DNA of 64,000 nt, taken from contig MU394067.1 of the NCBI GenBank assembly GCA_022578605.1, positions 124,001 to 188,000 of the forward strand, in the 5' to 3' direction. How positions within the stretch are numbered: position 1 is the stretch's first letter; each line of letters opens with the position of its first letter. The stretch comes from Camillea tinctor (taxonomy: Eukaryota > Ascomycota > Sordariomycetes > Xylariales > Xylariaceae). This document shows positions 1 through 11,901 of this stretch, piece by piece. The notes under the pieces were generated by a model, which was given only the letters and a program-made list of their open reading frames with translations, did not search any database and was not told where the DNA came from. The position numbers were made by a program, and so were the translations under genes.

Positions 1-3000
1 ACTGCGTACAGGTTCTGCCAGGCTGTTACTGTCCTTCTCTGGGTTAGTAGTATATTGCTGAGGAGCTTCGCCGTTGCTCTCAGGTTTCTCTTTCTTCATT
101 CTCGCGACTTGTCGCTTCCTCTCTCGTGCAGAATCTTCCACCGACTGCTGCTGCTGCTGAAGCGTAAAGATCAGTTCTCTGATGCTATTCCGAAGTTCAG
201 ATGGATTGAGATTCCATTTGATTTGATCATCATGCTGAAGAATACTGCGGACGAACATGTCGGGATCTCTTAGAAACTCCTGGATGTATCCTAGTAGGTA
301 CAGCCCACAATCCCAATGATTCGATTGTTCAGGGACACCCTTAGCCGTCATTCCCAAGGCACCAGGAGGTGTGATCTCAATGTTCTTCTTATCCTTTAAC
401 TCCGCAACTAAATACTGCTTAAGAATGCTGCAAGTTGGTGAATGAGACGTCCCTATGGAGTCGAGTGTGATGATCTTAGTCTGGCCTGGATCGTGTTTTC
501 GAGGACCAGTGCTCTGTCGTTTCCCAGGCTTTCTGCTACGATTTTGGCTGTTGTTTGAGACCTGGATCTGTTCCACCTCGCCTCTCGAGTCATCGGAACC
601 ACTGATTAAATGAATGTGCTTGTCGTTATCGCTCGATGGTTTGTCATCTTGACCCGATCCCTGTTGGTACTCTGCTGTTTTCTTAGTCTCCATAGTCAGA
701 ATGTCGGAGCTAGTGATTGACATACGGCTCAAATGGTCAATCACTTCGTTCTGTGCATTAGAGGCTGCTGGTTCAGTGCTCGAACCATCGCTCATTCGTC
801 CATTAGTTTGGGAGACGTCTTGGTTTGCAGCAGTATCATCGTCGTCAATTGTGATAGAATCTCTTTGGGGTCTGTTGCTCTCTGAGGATTCTTTCAATGG
901 CGGTAGTAGTTTTGGTGCATTGTATATGATCGCGACGTACCAGTGGGCATACTCATTGATTGGCACAATGATGTAATCTTTGGTGAAAAGGTCAACTTTT
1001 GAGGTCCAGGCCTTGACACTATCATAGTTGATATGGTGGTTATTCTTTGGCGATTTTAACTTATCATAGAAGAAGGTATTTTGAAAGTAAATCCTCCGGG
1101 CAAGGTCTGGTCTTTCGGTTTCTAACCTGTCCTGGAGATACCGTAGATAGAATATGATCAGATTATCATTCAAGAACTGCCCCTCATCCAGTCGGTGAAT
1201 ATCGTCCTTGTCGACTATGGCTCGATTTTTCCCATGAGCAGGAAAAACTAGTGAATTTCGCCAATCAGTGTCCCATCCCGGATTTTTGGACGTCCACAAC
1301 TCAAATTCGGGAGAATATGGCTCTGGTGAGCTTCGGAGTGTAAATGCTGCGCGGGTTGTTCTTGTCGGCCGCTGTGGCTGTTCCTGATTTTCATGGAGAT
1401 GCGGATGGTGATTCTCAGTCTTGTCCGGAGGGCTATGGTCTGTGAGAGTTAAGGGTGCAGAAGAAGAATCCATTGCATCCTTTAATTTCGGCCGGTGAGC
1501 ATCGTCGTCTACTTTTCTGGAGCCTCCCTGTGATCCACCAGGTCGGGCTTTTATATTATGTTCAATGAGCTTTATATCATCTCCAACTACTTGAGCTGGC
1601 CGGTCGCTGTCTCTAATAACAGCAGTCAGGTATGCCCTATCCATCGACTCTTTAAACATCTTTTCCAGTCTATCACTAGCGAACAGTTAGTAAGTCAACT
1701 GTGCACCAAAACGAATTAATCTTACATGGAACATGACCTAATGTCGAGGGCAGGAGCAAGAGAGGAATGTCTCTTCATAGTGATCCATTGCTGGAACATC
1801 TCGAGCTCCTCGCGGCAGGAAAATTCAAGCATCAGTCTCGGGCTGCTACTGTTGGCGGGTTCCATGCTGCGCGCGATTTGGATCATGCAGCCTTCTTCGG
1901 GTACCCAAACCCCCTGCAGTTTCATGAGGTTGACCTGCAAGAAGGTGTACTGTTCCCATATGTTGCCATCTTTACCCGTGGGGTGGAGAATGGTGCTAAT
2001 TTGTCGCAATGAGAGGAAACATTGGTCATTCTCCCTTTCTGGCGCTTGATATTTAAACTGTCCTGAAACACCCCTCACAATGCGAAGCGGAGAGGTTATT
2101 ATTTCTTTAGCGTGGGTTAAATCGTGAGGCCCTCGCAGCTTTGACGATGGCATTTTGGTACCCGAAAATTTAGACCCTTTGATGTCATTTTTGGTTGATA
2201 AGCTTGTGGAAATGTTTGGTCGCTTGTAAGGGAGCTTCTGTGATATTTCCTTGTCATCGTTAGCCAGCTCATCCTCACTTGAGTCCACTGATGACGTTCG
2301 TTTGTTCTTCGGATCTGATTTATTGATAGCCTTGCGCATCATTCTGTACGCAGAACCTTTCAACCGGGAAACGAAAGTGCCATTACTATTTGTCGTCTCT
2401 GTTTGTGTTTCTCGTACCCTGGAGGGTATTGAGCTCTCGGGTCGGTCATTGGCTCTGGTATCCTGATCGCTGATCGACTCTATGTCGTCCTCTTCATCGG
2501 CTATGCTGGAAGGTTCTATGTGCGATACTCCATCAATCCCTTCTCCCCGGTACTGCCTGATTTGCTTATCGGGTGCCTTGTGGCGTGGTCGTTTAGGAGC
2601 GCGTTTCCTCACAAACTTTTCTGAAGTGCGGAACTCGGGTATATTCGACTGGGACTGTCTGGCATTCGAAGATTGTACGCTCGCAGTTATCTGAGAATCG
2701 CTCACAGAGTAGATGCTTTCCGCAGAGCGTTTACGTGGTCTACCGTAGGTAAGGGCCACGTCAGATGAGGGCACAAACCGGGTGTGGGTATGGGGTTGGG
2801 TTTGAATATCGGATTCAATCTTTTGGCGTTTGGTTGGGGGAGGACTCGACCGAGAAACTCCTGGAGAAGAGGGAAGTGCGGAATGCGCGTGTCGCTGGGT
2901 GTTCCCATTTAGTGTATTCATGGGCATTGGCGCACCAAAATTGGTACCCGGCTTGTGCTGAACTATGGCATCAGTAACAGGCTCAGGTTTGAGGTTAGCT

Positions 3001-3172
3001 TCGAGACAATAACATACAACACCACCCATGCCGGCGGTCCCTCCCAAGTCAGATGGCCGGCTATGTCACTTTTAGTCAAGTCGACTGTCAGGCGAGATTT
3101 GTAGACCTCACTCGCGATCTCAGAAGGAGGGTGGGGAGTTGTGGGAAATGGGAGAGGCGTCCTAGTCGACAT
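1..3172 (-). CDS. Ulp2-type SUMO-specific cysteine protease (C48), 3' end outside window
   Basis: Desumoylating isopeptidase of the nucleus, Ulp2/SENP6-7 branch. Exons 3172..3112, 2962..1726 and 1675..<1; the frame stays open to base 1. The last intron (1676-1725) has a GTAAG donor and CTAAC branch. About 430 disordered, Ser/Arg-rich residues with basic clusters come first. The catalytic domain begins near the GQFLNDNLI motif; the His is in EYAHWYVA (codon 945..943), the Asp in ITLDS (472..470), the Cys in HWDCGLY (309..307). Roughly 130 acidic, Ser-rich residues interrupt the catalytic fold between His and Asp, as is usual for Ulp2 rather than Ulp1. The tail continues past the edge as a Gln-rich region. 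The first exon is uncertain: a GTGAGG donor at 3111 gives the right phase, while the better-looking GTATGT at 3017 does not; an unspliced in-frame ATG at 3029 is the alternative. The family call is firm and the N-terminus is not. Confidence 0.82.
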
Positions 3173-4194
3173 GCTTAGGCCTATGGTGTCGTTTCGGCGC
3201 CGTGAGGTATTGCTGGTCGCAAGCTTTGGTTCGTGCGCATCGCTTTGTGTGCGAGTGAAAGACGGGCGCAGGGGAAGACGCAGGGGGGAGAGGGAGAAAA
3301 GAGAGAGAGTGAATGGAAATAGGTAGAAAAGTGCTACAACACAGGGTCAGCAAACTGCAGGTTCTCTTATGCAGATACATCTGGCCATGTCTCACACTCT
3401 TTTTAAGAAACACTACCCATCAACCTCACAGTGTTTGCCTGGATCTCGCGGCATGAGATCTGGTTGCAGTTTTGGGGATTATTATTATTTTTTTATATGA
3501 GAATATGCGTGTATGTGTTTTTATAAGTGGGTTGGTAGCTAGGCGGGTGAATTTAGATGGTGTCAAGTAGAAGGGTAAGGTAGATAAGTTGTTGTAGATA
3601 TCTTAAAGATTTTAAAGTCTAGGTTCGAGCCAAGTCAAAGCAGGTGGGAAAATCCAGGTGAAGTAAGGCAGGCAATAGAATGCGGCTGCAGCCGAATGTT
3701 AACTTGACACGCTAATATTAGGTACATGTACATGTAGGTGTGTTCTATGTGCATGTAGCTAGGCCTGCTAAGTATGTACCTAGGTACTTGGCTATGCATG
3801 TGTGTAGATGTAGATAAGTACCTAACCTAGGTTAGATGTTACCTGATGTCCCCGCCATTTGGGTGGGTATCTGTACGAAATCTCGGGTATCTTTAGGTAC
3901 CATCTCATCATTTTAACGCGGATAACGCGCCCAACCACGTATGTCCATAAGTTGAATTCATGTAACTCATCTAACACTTATGTGTATGTATGTAAAGTAC
4001 CTAGTTAGGATGTAGGTACTTAATTATATAGGTATATATATACTTCTGTGCTACCGAGATGTGTCTGTGCATTAGAACCAAAAAGCGCTCCCTTAAGAAA
4101 TCCCAAACCCCAAACCTAATAAATAGTCCGAGTCCCCTACGCTTCGGCTAGATTAGAACTATACCACGAAGTACTCAGGACTGCCTGAGCTTGA
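3173..4194. other. Intergenic: promoter of the SUMO protease, 3' flank of the peroxidase gene
   Basis: No coding potential seen. The part from 3700 to 4050 is crowded with TAGGTA/TACCTA words and small palindromes such as GTACATGTAC and TACCTAGGTA. Confidence 0.6.
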
Positions 4195-7100
4195 CTACTC
4201 TACCTTCTTCTCATAGACGCTCAACCTGTTGCCTGCACCACACAATTGCTTCTTATTACCACCGCAAGCCATGTTGCAGTCAGCCGAAGTCACATTGCTT
4301 GAACCTTGCGTCAACTCGTCACCACAGTAGCACTCGCTTCCGTATTCGGTGCCAAAGTATGTGAACCCGTCGCAGAAAGAAGCGCATGTGTCGAGTGTCA
4401 TGTTAGCTGAGGCATAGCTGTTCGCCGCGAGTGCCCGTGGTCCGTCTGTCACCTCAGTCTGGCACCCGAACCATGTGAAGTTACCGACGGTAACCGGCTG
4501 CGAGGGTCCATCTGTGCTGTTGGAATAGTACAGCACCAAACGATTGCCTGCGCCGCAATATTCAAGTTGGTCGCCTGTGCAAGTCATGCTACAGTCGGTC
4601 AATGAAGTCTCATTGCTCGAAGCATCAGGCACATTGCCGCAATAGCATTCGCTGCCATATTCCGTACCGAAGTAGTGGTATTCCTCGCAAAATTCAGCGC
4701 ACAACTCCAGCGTCATGCTATCTCCCGAAGATGTCGCCTTGGAACCCAAGGCACGCACACCATCGCCTTCTGCCCAGCAGCCCGTGAACGTATAAGTTGA
4801 GACAGTGGGTTTGAATTGAGGCGATGTTACTGTTGCCGATGATGAACTTGTCGATATAGTAGGAGACGTAGATGCAGAGTTTATCGTAGATACTGTTCCC
4901 GAACTTGTGGGCGTAATAGAAGGAATCAAACTCGACGTAAGGCTCGTAACCAGATCACTTGTAGTACTTGAGCTAGAGTCTGACGCAAGGGAGCTCGCAG
5001 CACTAGAAGCCGAGGTGCTAGGGATAGGCGACACTGAGACTGTCGAACTTGATGTTACTGTCACTGATGCCGAAGATGACTCCGCTGCCTTTTGGTACAA
5101 CTCGAGCCTGTTGCCAGCACCGCAATATTCGTACTGGTCCCCGGCGCAAACCATATTACAATCGCTGTCAGGGGCAGAAGTGCTGAGGGTATTCAGAGTA
5201 TTTCCACAATAGCACTCACGCCCATATTCAGTAGCCCAGTATGCAAAGGATGCACAGTTAGAAGCGCATAGCTCCAAGGTCATAGCATCATCTGCATAGG
5301 CCGCTTCATTCAGAGCGCGGCCATCAACCTCGTTATAGCAGCCGACACGGACATATGACGAAACAGTTGGTCTGATTGCAAGCGTGGCCGTTGGAGTAGG
5401 TTGGGTGGCCGTCGTGCTGTACAACTCTAGGCGGTTACTGGCTCCACAGTATTCAGTAGAGTCTCCGGAGCAGACCATATTACAATCTTCGAGAGCCGTG
5501 CTTTCACTACTTGACTGGAGTGAATTGCCACAATAACCTACAACAAGAATTTGTGAGCAAATAAAATTTCAGCTCAAATAGATAGGCTATTATCATAGGA
5601 GAAAACTCACACTCGCGGCCATATTCCGTTCCCCAGTAAGTGTACCCAGTACAGTTGCTCATACAGCTCTCTAGAGTCATGGTGTCGTAGGCAAAAGAAA
5701 TTCCATTAAGAGCACGAGTGCCTTGAACGGTTGACTCTGTCTGACATCCTACTAGTTTGTAACCACCGAGCGTCTGTCGGTGATATAAGGTCTCGGCTGG
5801 GCCAGTGCTAGAACTGGTTGTGCTGCTCACAGTCGATGAGGTAGATGAAACAGCCGATGATGAGGAGGCAATGGTAGAAGAGGACGGCGATGTGGTGGAG
5901 ATAACCGTCGATGACGAAGTTGACGAGCTTCCTGGAGCTGTTGAAACCTGTCCGGTAGAGCAGAGTGACGCCGGGGGGTTCTGGAAGCTAAGGCAGGTAC
6001 CTGCCAGCTCACTCGCAGCGTTGAAGTCGTCCTTGAAGACCGAAGTGCCACTGCCACTAATCACGTCGATTTTTGTAGCATAGTCAAGATCCCCAAGGTC
6101 GGTGAAATTGGCTGTATAGAAGGTATAGGGGCCTACACATGTTCCCTTTGTCATAGAAATGGTGGTGTTCTTTAGTGTAGGGATTGGCAGATTCGGGTTG
6201 CCGGTTGGTTGTTTATATGAGAGGTACATATTAACAGGGAGGGTGTTACGATCGTTACGGACCTATCAGGAAATGATTAGAAATATTATACTTGGGACTC
6301 CGTGAGGACTCGAGATACTCACTGCTGCCGTGATCGTCAGCGTACCGGAGAGAAGACAGCTCTGGGGTTTCTGAAGGAGGATAGCGTCTTGCATAGGATA
6401 CGAATTCCCATTGTTATCAAGGACTTGACTCGTCCCGCTGGCCATATTGAGAGTCAGAGTATACGATGAAATGCCAGTAGAAGTGGAAATGACGGCATTG
6501 ATGGGAAACCACTAAAGAAATGTTAGTTATATACCACAATTAATAAACCTGGATGCGTTCAATTACTCACCACAAATGTGTCATCAAACCCCTGAGTGGC
6601 TCCCAATAAGCTTGCAGTATACTTGCATCCAGAACTACCACATTTATTACCTCCACTTCGATCCTGATAATTCAATACAACACTCGATACTGAATCCCCC
6701 CCTAGTTCGGTTGTGCGAACGCGGATGAAACCAGTCAACTGCATCGTAGTGGCTCCGGAGTTCAGGGATAGTTGCATATTAACCGGCTTCACAAAGTATG
6801 GTTGGATAGGATCAGAAAGGACCACACCTGCCGGGACCGTATCTATCATTTTGCGAAGGACGACGGCGCATACGTTGTTGAACTGTGTAGGATCTGCCAT
6901 GGCATTAACTGTTACATTGCCATCGTAGTTGAAGACTTTGAAGTCGGAATTTCTCGTGGCCCTAATAGATGGCCCGACTACCATAGGGTTCGTCGTGTTG
7001 CCGGCTATATATTCAGTAACGACTTTATTATCGAATACTGCCACAGTTGAATCGGTGGGTGCTTCACCATTGGCGGTCGAGCCAACAGGAACTATCTGGG

Positions 7101-7713
7101 GAAATTCTGTTTCGTGAACGCCTCCAATGGAATGGCCGCAAGCAACCGACTGAATCATTTCCGTCCTACTGAAACCCATTCTTAGGAATTGCTGCTCGAA
7201 TGTGTAGGCAGTATTCTGAGGTAAAGGAACGCCTATCGGGCCTCCTGCAACCGCATCGACTCTCCCACCACTAACGGGCACAACTGGACCACCGCAGGAT
7301 CGCACTGCATAATAGACTCCTAGGGCAAGTAGGTCTGCCACACCCGAGCGACTCGTGTAGTAGTCAGCCATAAACTTGAGGGTTGTATTAAACCCAGGAC
7401 CAAGGTTGTCTGAGCTAGTCAGTTCGTACTGCAACGAGCCATCTAATCCACCACTTCGGACGTTATTGAGGTTTGTCGATGTAGCCATATCGTGGAATGC
7501 CGCTCGCAACCACTCAGCAGCATTATGTCGACCGGGCCCAGAGGCTTGACTCGAGCAAGGAATGACAGTACCACCAAACTGCCGGGCCCTATAGCCACTC
7601 ACTTGATACATGATCTCTTCCAATTCATCGTTGGAGGAGGGCCACGTCGGGTCTGCACCCGCGAGAATGCTCAGCGAGAGCATTGTCCCGAAGGACAACT
7701 TACACCAATGCAT
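4195..7713 (-). CDS. Secreted haem peroxidase with four C-terminal WSC domains
   Basis: Predicted extracellular peroxidase tethered to carbohydrate through WSC modules. Exons 7713..6571, 6511..6323, 6262..5611 and 5537..4195 give 1108 aa in one frame; all introns (59-73 nt) have GTGAGT donors. Residues 1-20 are a signal peptide. The catalytic domain follows: distal Arg/His in WLRAAFHDM, proximal His in VACGHSIGG, and the FDN motif of plant/fungal peroxidases. A beta-rich stretch and a Ser/Thr linker lead to WSC1 (across intron 3), WSC2, another Ser/Thr linker, WSC3 and WSC4. Each WSC has eight Cys in the pattern GC..C..C..ECYCG..C.M.C.G...YCGAGNRL. There is no GPI signal at the C-terminus. 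Peroxidase-WSC fusions are known in ascomycetes; four WSC copies is a high number in my experience. Substrate unknown; cell wall or lignocellulose is a guess. Confidence 0.9.
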
Positions 7714-9728
7714 ACTCCTACTTGATCCCTTCCAGATCTAATAAATTAAAAATTAAGAATATGGGAGAAAAAGAAAGGACGAACTCGGTCTTTAAACCGT
7801 CAGGTGGAATATTGAATGAGCATCTCAACTAAAGGAGCACGATATAAGCCCGAGGGAGCTCAGGGTTAAGATATCGGGGGACATGCCATGTGGATACGAC
7901 AGAAGACTTTTTTTTCAACCTATTATACAACAGATGATGCTTACCTCTTACTACCATGGGATGGGTGCCAACGCCATGACACTCCAACACATAGTCGGAT
8001 AGTGTACAGGTGTTGGAGGGCAATAGTACGCGCCTAGAACGTACAAACCCCTGCAGAATCGGAATACGAGACCAGGCGACGGTGCAACGCTACCTAAACA
8101 CCTAGGTGCGGATTGGTCGGCGATTTTGAGGGCTTCCAGCCGCAGATGATAGCGGGGATAGCTAATGCAGGCCAGTCTATGTGGTCATATTTCCGTATCA
8201 TAGGCGAGTTCCCTTGCTTAAACCAACTTCCCTCCTGGGAACTTGACGGCTTGCAAGCGGGAGATCTACAACCCAACAGCTGATCAGCAACAGCCTCGAT
8301 GTGTAAGTCGCCGGTCACCTGATGAGTTTCAGCCGCCTCCACGATCTATTTTCTAACAGAGATTAGGGTTGCAAGATTGGACTCGGAACAACGAATGCTA
8401 CTGTGCCCTCAGATCGGAATGAGGCATTCGACGTTATTCCGAGAATTCTGATAAGTCATCGACGGTGCACTGCGAAGTTCGTATCTATTGTGTTAGGAGG
8501 CCCAGATCAGAGACATGCCTAGCAGCTTCGGGCCTACGCTAATGAGGAAATCGGCGGCCGGCACACGGTAGTGACGGCCACGAAGTCGAGAAATTTAGAA
8601 CTCATTCCCAAAACCGTTAGGTGAGTGCCTCAGGGTCCAGCTACCACGGGCTAGTTCTCAGTCGTCTAACAAGGACTCTGTCCTTGGGTGTACATTTTGG
8701 GTTGTTCAGCTCCGTCATGTGGCGTCAAACCAGACCATACTGCACCAGTGGACGTTCAAGCTATCAAAAATATCGGGTTCAAAAGGTACATCCAGAGATA
8801 ATAAATGAGACATTATGACACGTGAATTGCCACGGGGGCGCACAAGAATCGGAATAGAACTAGTGACAAGTTGAGGTATAATTGATGCTAGTGATGGGAT
8901 GATGGGATGATGGGATGATTAGGTAGGATGTTCAGTTCACCAGCATGTATCTGTTCAGGGATTTCCATCGCTAGAGGGTACTGCATATGGACTTAAATAA
9001 ATGGGGCTTTAGATATGGGTCCTTCCCGCCAAGCCTGGCCCGAACAAAACCCTTATCTAGGCCCTAAGACTCCGAGATCCTTGTTCTCCTTATTCCTGGG
9101 TCGTCTAGATCTTCAAATCTCTCTTTCCCCCTAGTTCCCACAATAAACTTCAACCCCCGTCTTACATCATATCTGTAGAGGTTCTATAATTGGCCGCAAG
9201 CATCGGAATTGCCATAGGGGTGGCCAGATACCTCCCTACTAGTCTAGTAGGTAGATGGTTGTTAATATCTCAGTGAGGTCCAATAGAGGTGTCCTATATG
9301 TAAGCAGTGGCACATGCAATATGAGTCTTTAGTAGGATGTAGGTAGGCTATTGATTAGCATTGGGGGGATTGGTACACCTAGTGAAGTTGATTGGTTATA
9401 GTGTTACAATTCAGATTCCTCTTCCCTCGACTGAATACGAGATTCTCTGCTCTCCTTTTGTATGCATGTGAATGCAACATAGCAGGATATAGTAATATCA
9501 TATATAGATCAAGTGGCAGTAATACTAGAGAATACACCACTTATATATGGTTGACTTATGAAAATCTCTTATCTCAGAAAGCAGCTGCTCCCGAAAGCTC
9601 ACCCCACAATAGAACCACTTACCTACTACCAGGCTAGCATCACTTGAAGCGTCCGCTTAGCAGAAATGAATGCTAAACATAATTGCAATCAGAGCTTTCT
9701 TTCTTTCACAAATCATCCAGATACACAA
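7714..9728. other. Intergenic: upstream of the peroxidase gene, up to tRNA-Glu
   Basis: No gene supported. The short reading frames here (for example 8094-8342 minus) show no recognisable family. An 8-bp tandem array (GATGGGAT-type) lies at 8892-8920. Confidence 0.55.
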
Positions 9729-9811
9729 TCCGAATTGGTGTAGTGGCTAACATTTGACGCTCTCATCCTATATGATCCGTCAAGCCCGGGGTTCGATTCC
9801 CCGATTCGGAG
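9729..9811 (+). tRNA. tRNA-Glu (anticodon CTC) with an 11-nt intron
   Basis: The 7-bp acceptor stem pairs 9729-9735 (TCCGAAT) with 9804-9810 (ATTCGGA). The anticodon stem pairs TGACG with CGTCA. The loop begins C-T-CTC-A, with anticodon 9762-9764, and is interrupted after position 37 by 9766-9776. The T arm is CGGGG-TTCGATT-CCCCG. A T-run at about 9825-9833 is a Pol III terminator. The intron sits at the canonical 37/38 site. Confidence 0.92.
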
Positions 9812-10549
9812 ATAATTTCATCATTTTTTTTTTGGCTCTTATATTTGTTCTGATAGTTTGTCTTTATGTTTCTCTCTCTCTCTCTTTTTTTTTCTCCTTA
9901 TTATTTCACTATATTTTTTTTTTATCTTCCAGGTTGTTTTGGGTCCGTCCCTAGTCTCGTCAAATGTTTGAGATGTTTATATAAAGTGCAGACATTGGGA
10001 TATTAATGTTAGATATTCAGGTAATCTACAGAGTGTAACCTTGAGGTGTTGCAGTGGACATTGATGCTGTTATTTGATATGATATCAGTTAGGTAGGTAC
10101 CTTGATGGTGTATATCACGGTTATTTAGGTAGATAAAGAGTTAAACAGAATTAACTGTCTCAATGAATGCATATCTCAAAGTGGGGCTAACGGTTCTAGT
10201 AAAAGAAAAGGAAAAATCGCTTAGCCCTGACCCGCCCAAAGAAGTCGCAGCACACAAGAAAATTAATTTTGGTGGGTTTTTTTTCTCAATTGCCTCTAAT
10301 TTCTTCTGAATCCAACAACACCAACCAAATATCTCGAGACCGTCCAGCAAGTCGAGGTAGGTTCATACGAAAAAAAAAAAAAGCCTCCATTCCCCTATTT
10401 TTCTAATTCTCTTTCTATTATTCTTTGTGATACCATTTTTATTTTCCTCTTTTATTTTCATTATACCCTTCCTCCCTCCTCCCTTACGAATACCATCCCG
10501 ACTGACGAAAATACCCCCCCTTCTATTATAGATCCCGACGACTTTTACA
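9812..10549. other. Intergenic and RPL4 promoter/leader
   Basis: Holds the Pol III terminator of the tRNA, T-rich DNA, and the pyrimidine-rich leader of RPL4 with a probable 5' UTR intron listed separately. Confidence 0.6.
10357..10531 (+). other. Probable 5' UTR intron of RPL4
   Basis: A GTAGGT donor at 10357 and TATTATAG acceptor ending at 10531 enclose a very CT-rich stretch with CTGAC near the 3' end. The acceptor lies 18 nt upstream of the RPL4 ATG. Leader introns of this kind are common in ribosomal protein genes. No transcript was available, so this is inference from signals. Confidence 0.5.
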
Positions 10550-11901
10550 ATGGCCTCGAGACCGACCGTCACTATCATCGGTAAAGATGGTACTCCTTCG
10601 GGAGCTACCCACACCATCCCTACCGTTTTCTCCTCGCCCATCCGACCGGATATCGTCCAGCAAGTCCACACTGGAATGGCCAAGAACAAGCGCCAACCCT
10701 ATGCCGTGAGCGAGAAAGCCGGTCACCAGACCTCTGCTGAGTCTTGGGGAACTGGTTAGTAGAGACTTTCTTTTTTACATATATATATATATATATATAT
10801 ATTCTGGGAGGGGTTGAGCTGGTTGTGGTTCAACAAGACGATAGGTGGCTTGCGATGGGATTATTTTAACGGCTTGGCCGGATTTATTGGAAATTTCATG
10901 TGCTAACGCCCGATTCTTCTTCTTCTGCTAGGTCGTGCTGTTGCCCGTATTCCCCGTGTCTCTGGTGGTGGTACCCACCGTGCCGGTCAGGCTGCTTTCG
11001 GTAACATGTGTCGTTCCGGTCGCATGTTCGCCCCCACCAAGATCTGGAGAAAGTGGCACATCAAGATCAACCAGGGCCAGAAGTGAGTAGAAATGCTAGG
11101 ATATCAAAGCGAAAGAACTGTCACGCTAACGTTGAGGAAAGGCGATTCGCTACTGCCTCTGCTCTCGCTGCTTCCGCCGTCGCCCCTCTCCTCTTCGCCC
11201 GTGGGCACCAGATCTCTTCCGTCCCCGAGGTTCCTCTGGTTGTCGACTCGGCTGCTTTCGAGGGAGGTGCCGCTGCCAAGACTGCCAACGCTCTGGCTAT
11301 CCTGAACGCTGTTGGTGCTAAGGCCGATGTCGAGAAGGCCAAGAAGTCAAAGAAGCTGCGTGCTGGTAAGGGTAAGCTGCGAGGCCGCCGCCACCGCCAG
11401 CGCCGCGGTCCCCTGGTCGTTTACGACCCCGAAGTCGATGGCAAGGAGCTTGTCAAGGGTTTCCGCAACCTACCTGGTGTTGAGACCAGCGATGTCTACG
11501 CTCTCAACCTCCTCCAGCTTGCCCCTGGTGGTCACCTAGGCCGGTTCATTGTCTGGACCTCTGCCGCCTTCAAGGCCCTCGATAAGATCTACGGCACTAC
11601 CACTCAGCCCTCCGAGCTCAAGAAGGACTTCCTTCTACCTTCCAACCTGGTCGCCCAGGCTGACCTGAGCCGTCTAATCAACAGCTCTGAAATCCAGAGC
11701 GTTCTCCGTGCCCCCAAGGGTGGCTCGCTCACCAAGCGTGCTGCTGTCCAGAAGAACCCTCTGCGCAACAAGCAGGTCATGCTACGTTTCAACCCGTACC
11801 ACTCGACCTTTGTCAAGAGCCAGCTTGGAGAACAGAAGAAGGAGGCTGGCAAGCCCCCTAAGACTCCTGAGGGTTTCTTGAACATCCTTCGCGAGGCATA
11901 G
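10550..11901 (+). CDS. RPL4: Large-subunit ribosomal protein uL4 (L4/L1)
   Basis: Structural protein of the 60S subunit whose long loop lines the exit tunnel. Exons 10550..10754, 10932..11082 and 11142..11901 give 371 aa, close to the yeast length of 362. Signature stretches include [20 protein letters not shown], the tunnel-loop segment [18 protein letters not shown], and the basic [14 protein letters not shown] region. Intron 1 (177 nt) carries an (AT)n microsatellite. Intron 2 (59 nt) uses the AAAG acceptor at 11141, because only that choice restores the conserved QKRFA reading. Codon use is C-ending, as expected for a highly expressed gene. The leader is CT-rich and probably also spliced. 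Identification is essentially certain. Confidence 0.97.
10779..10802. repeat. (AT)n microsatellite in RPL4 intron 1
   Basis: About twelve uninterrupted AT units, wholly intronic. Confidence 0.95.

Noticed and set aside
3012..3017. GTATGT at 3017 as donor for the SUMO-protease first intron
   Set aside because: It looks like the best consensus, but joining it to the 2963 acceptor breaks the frame from the 3172 start; the GTGAGG donor at 3111 keeps it.
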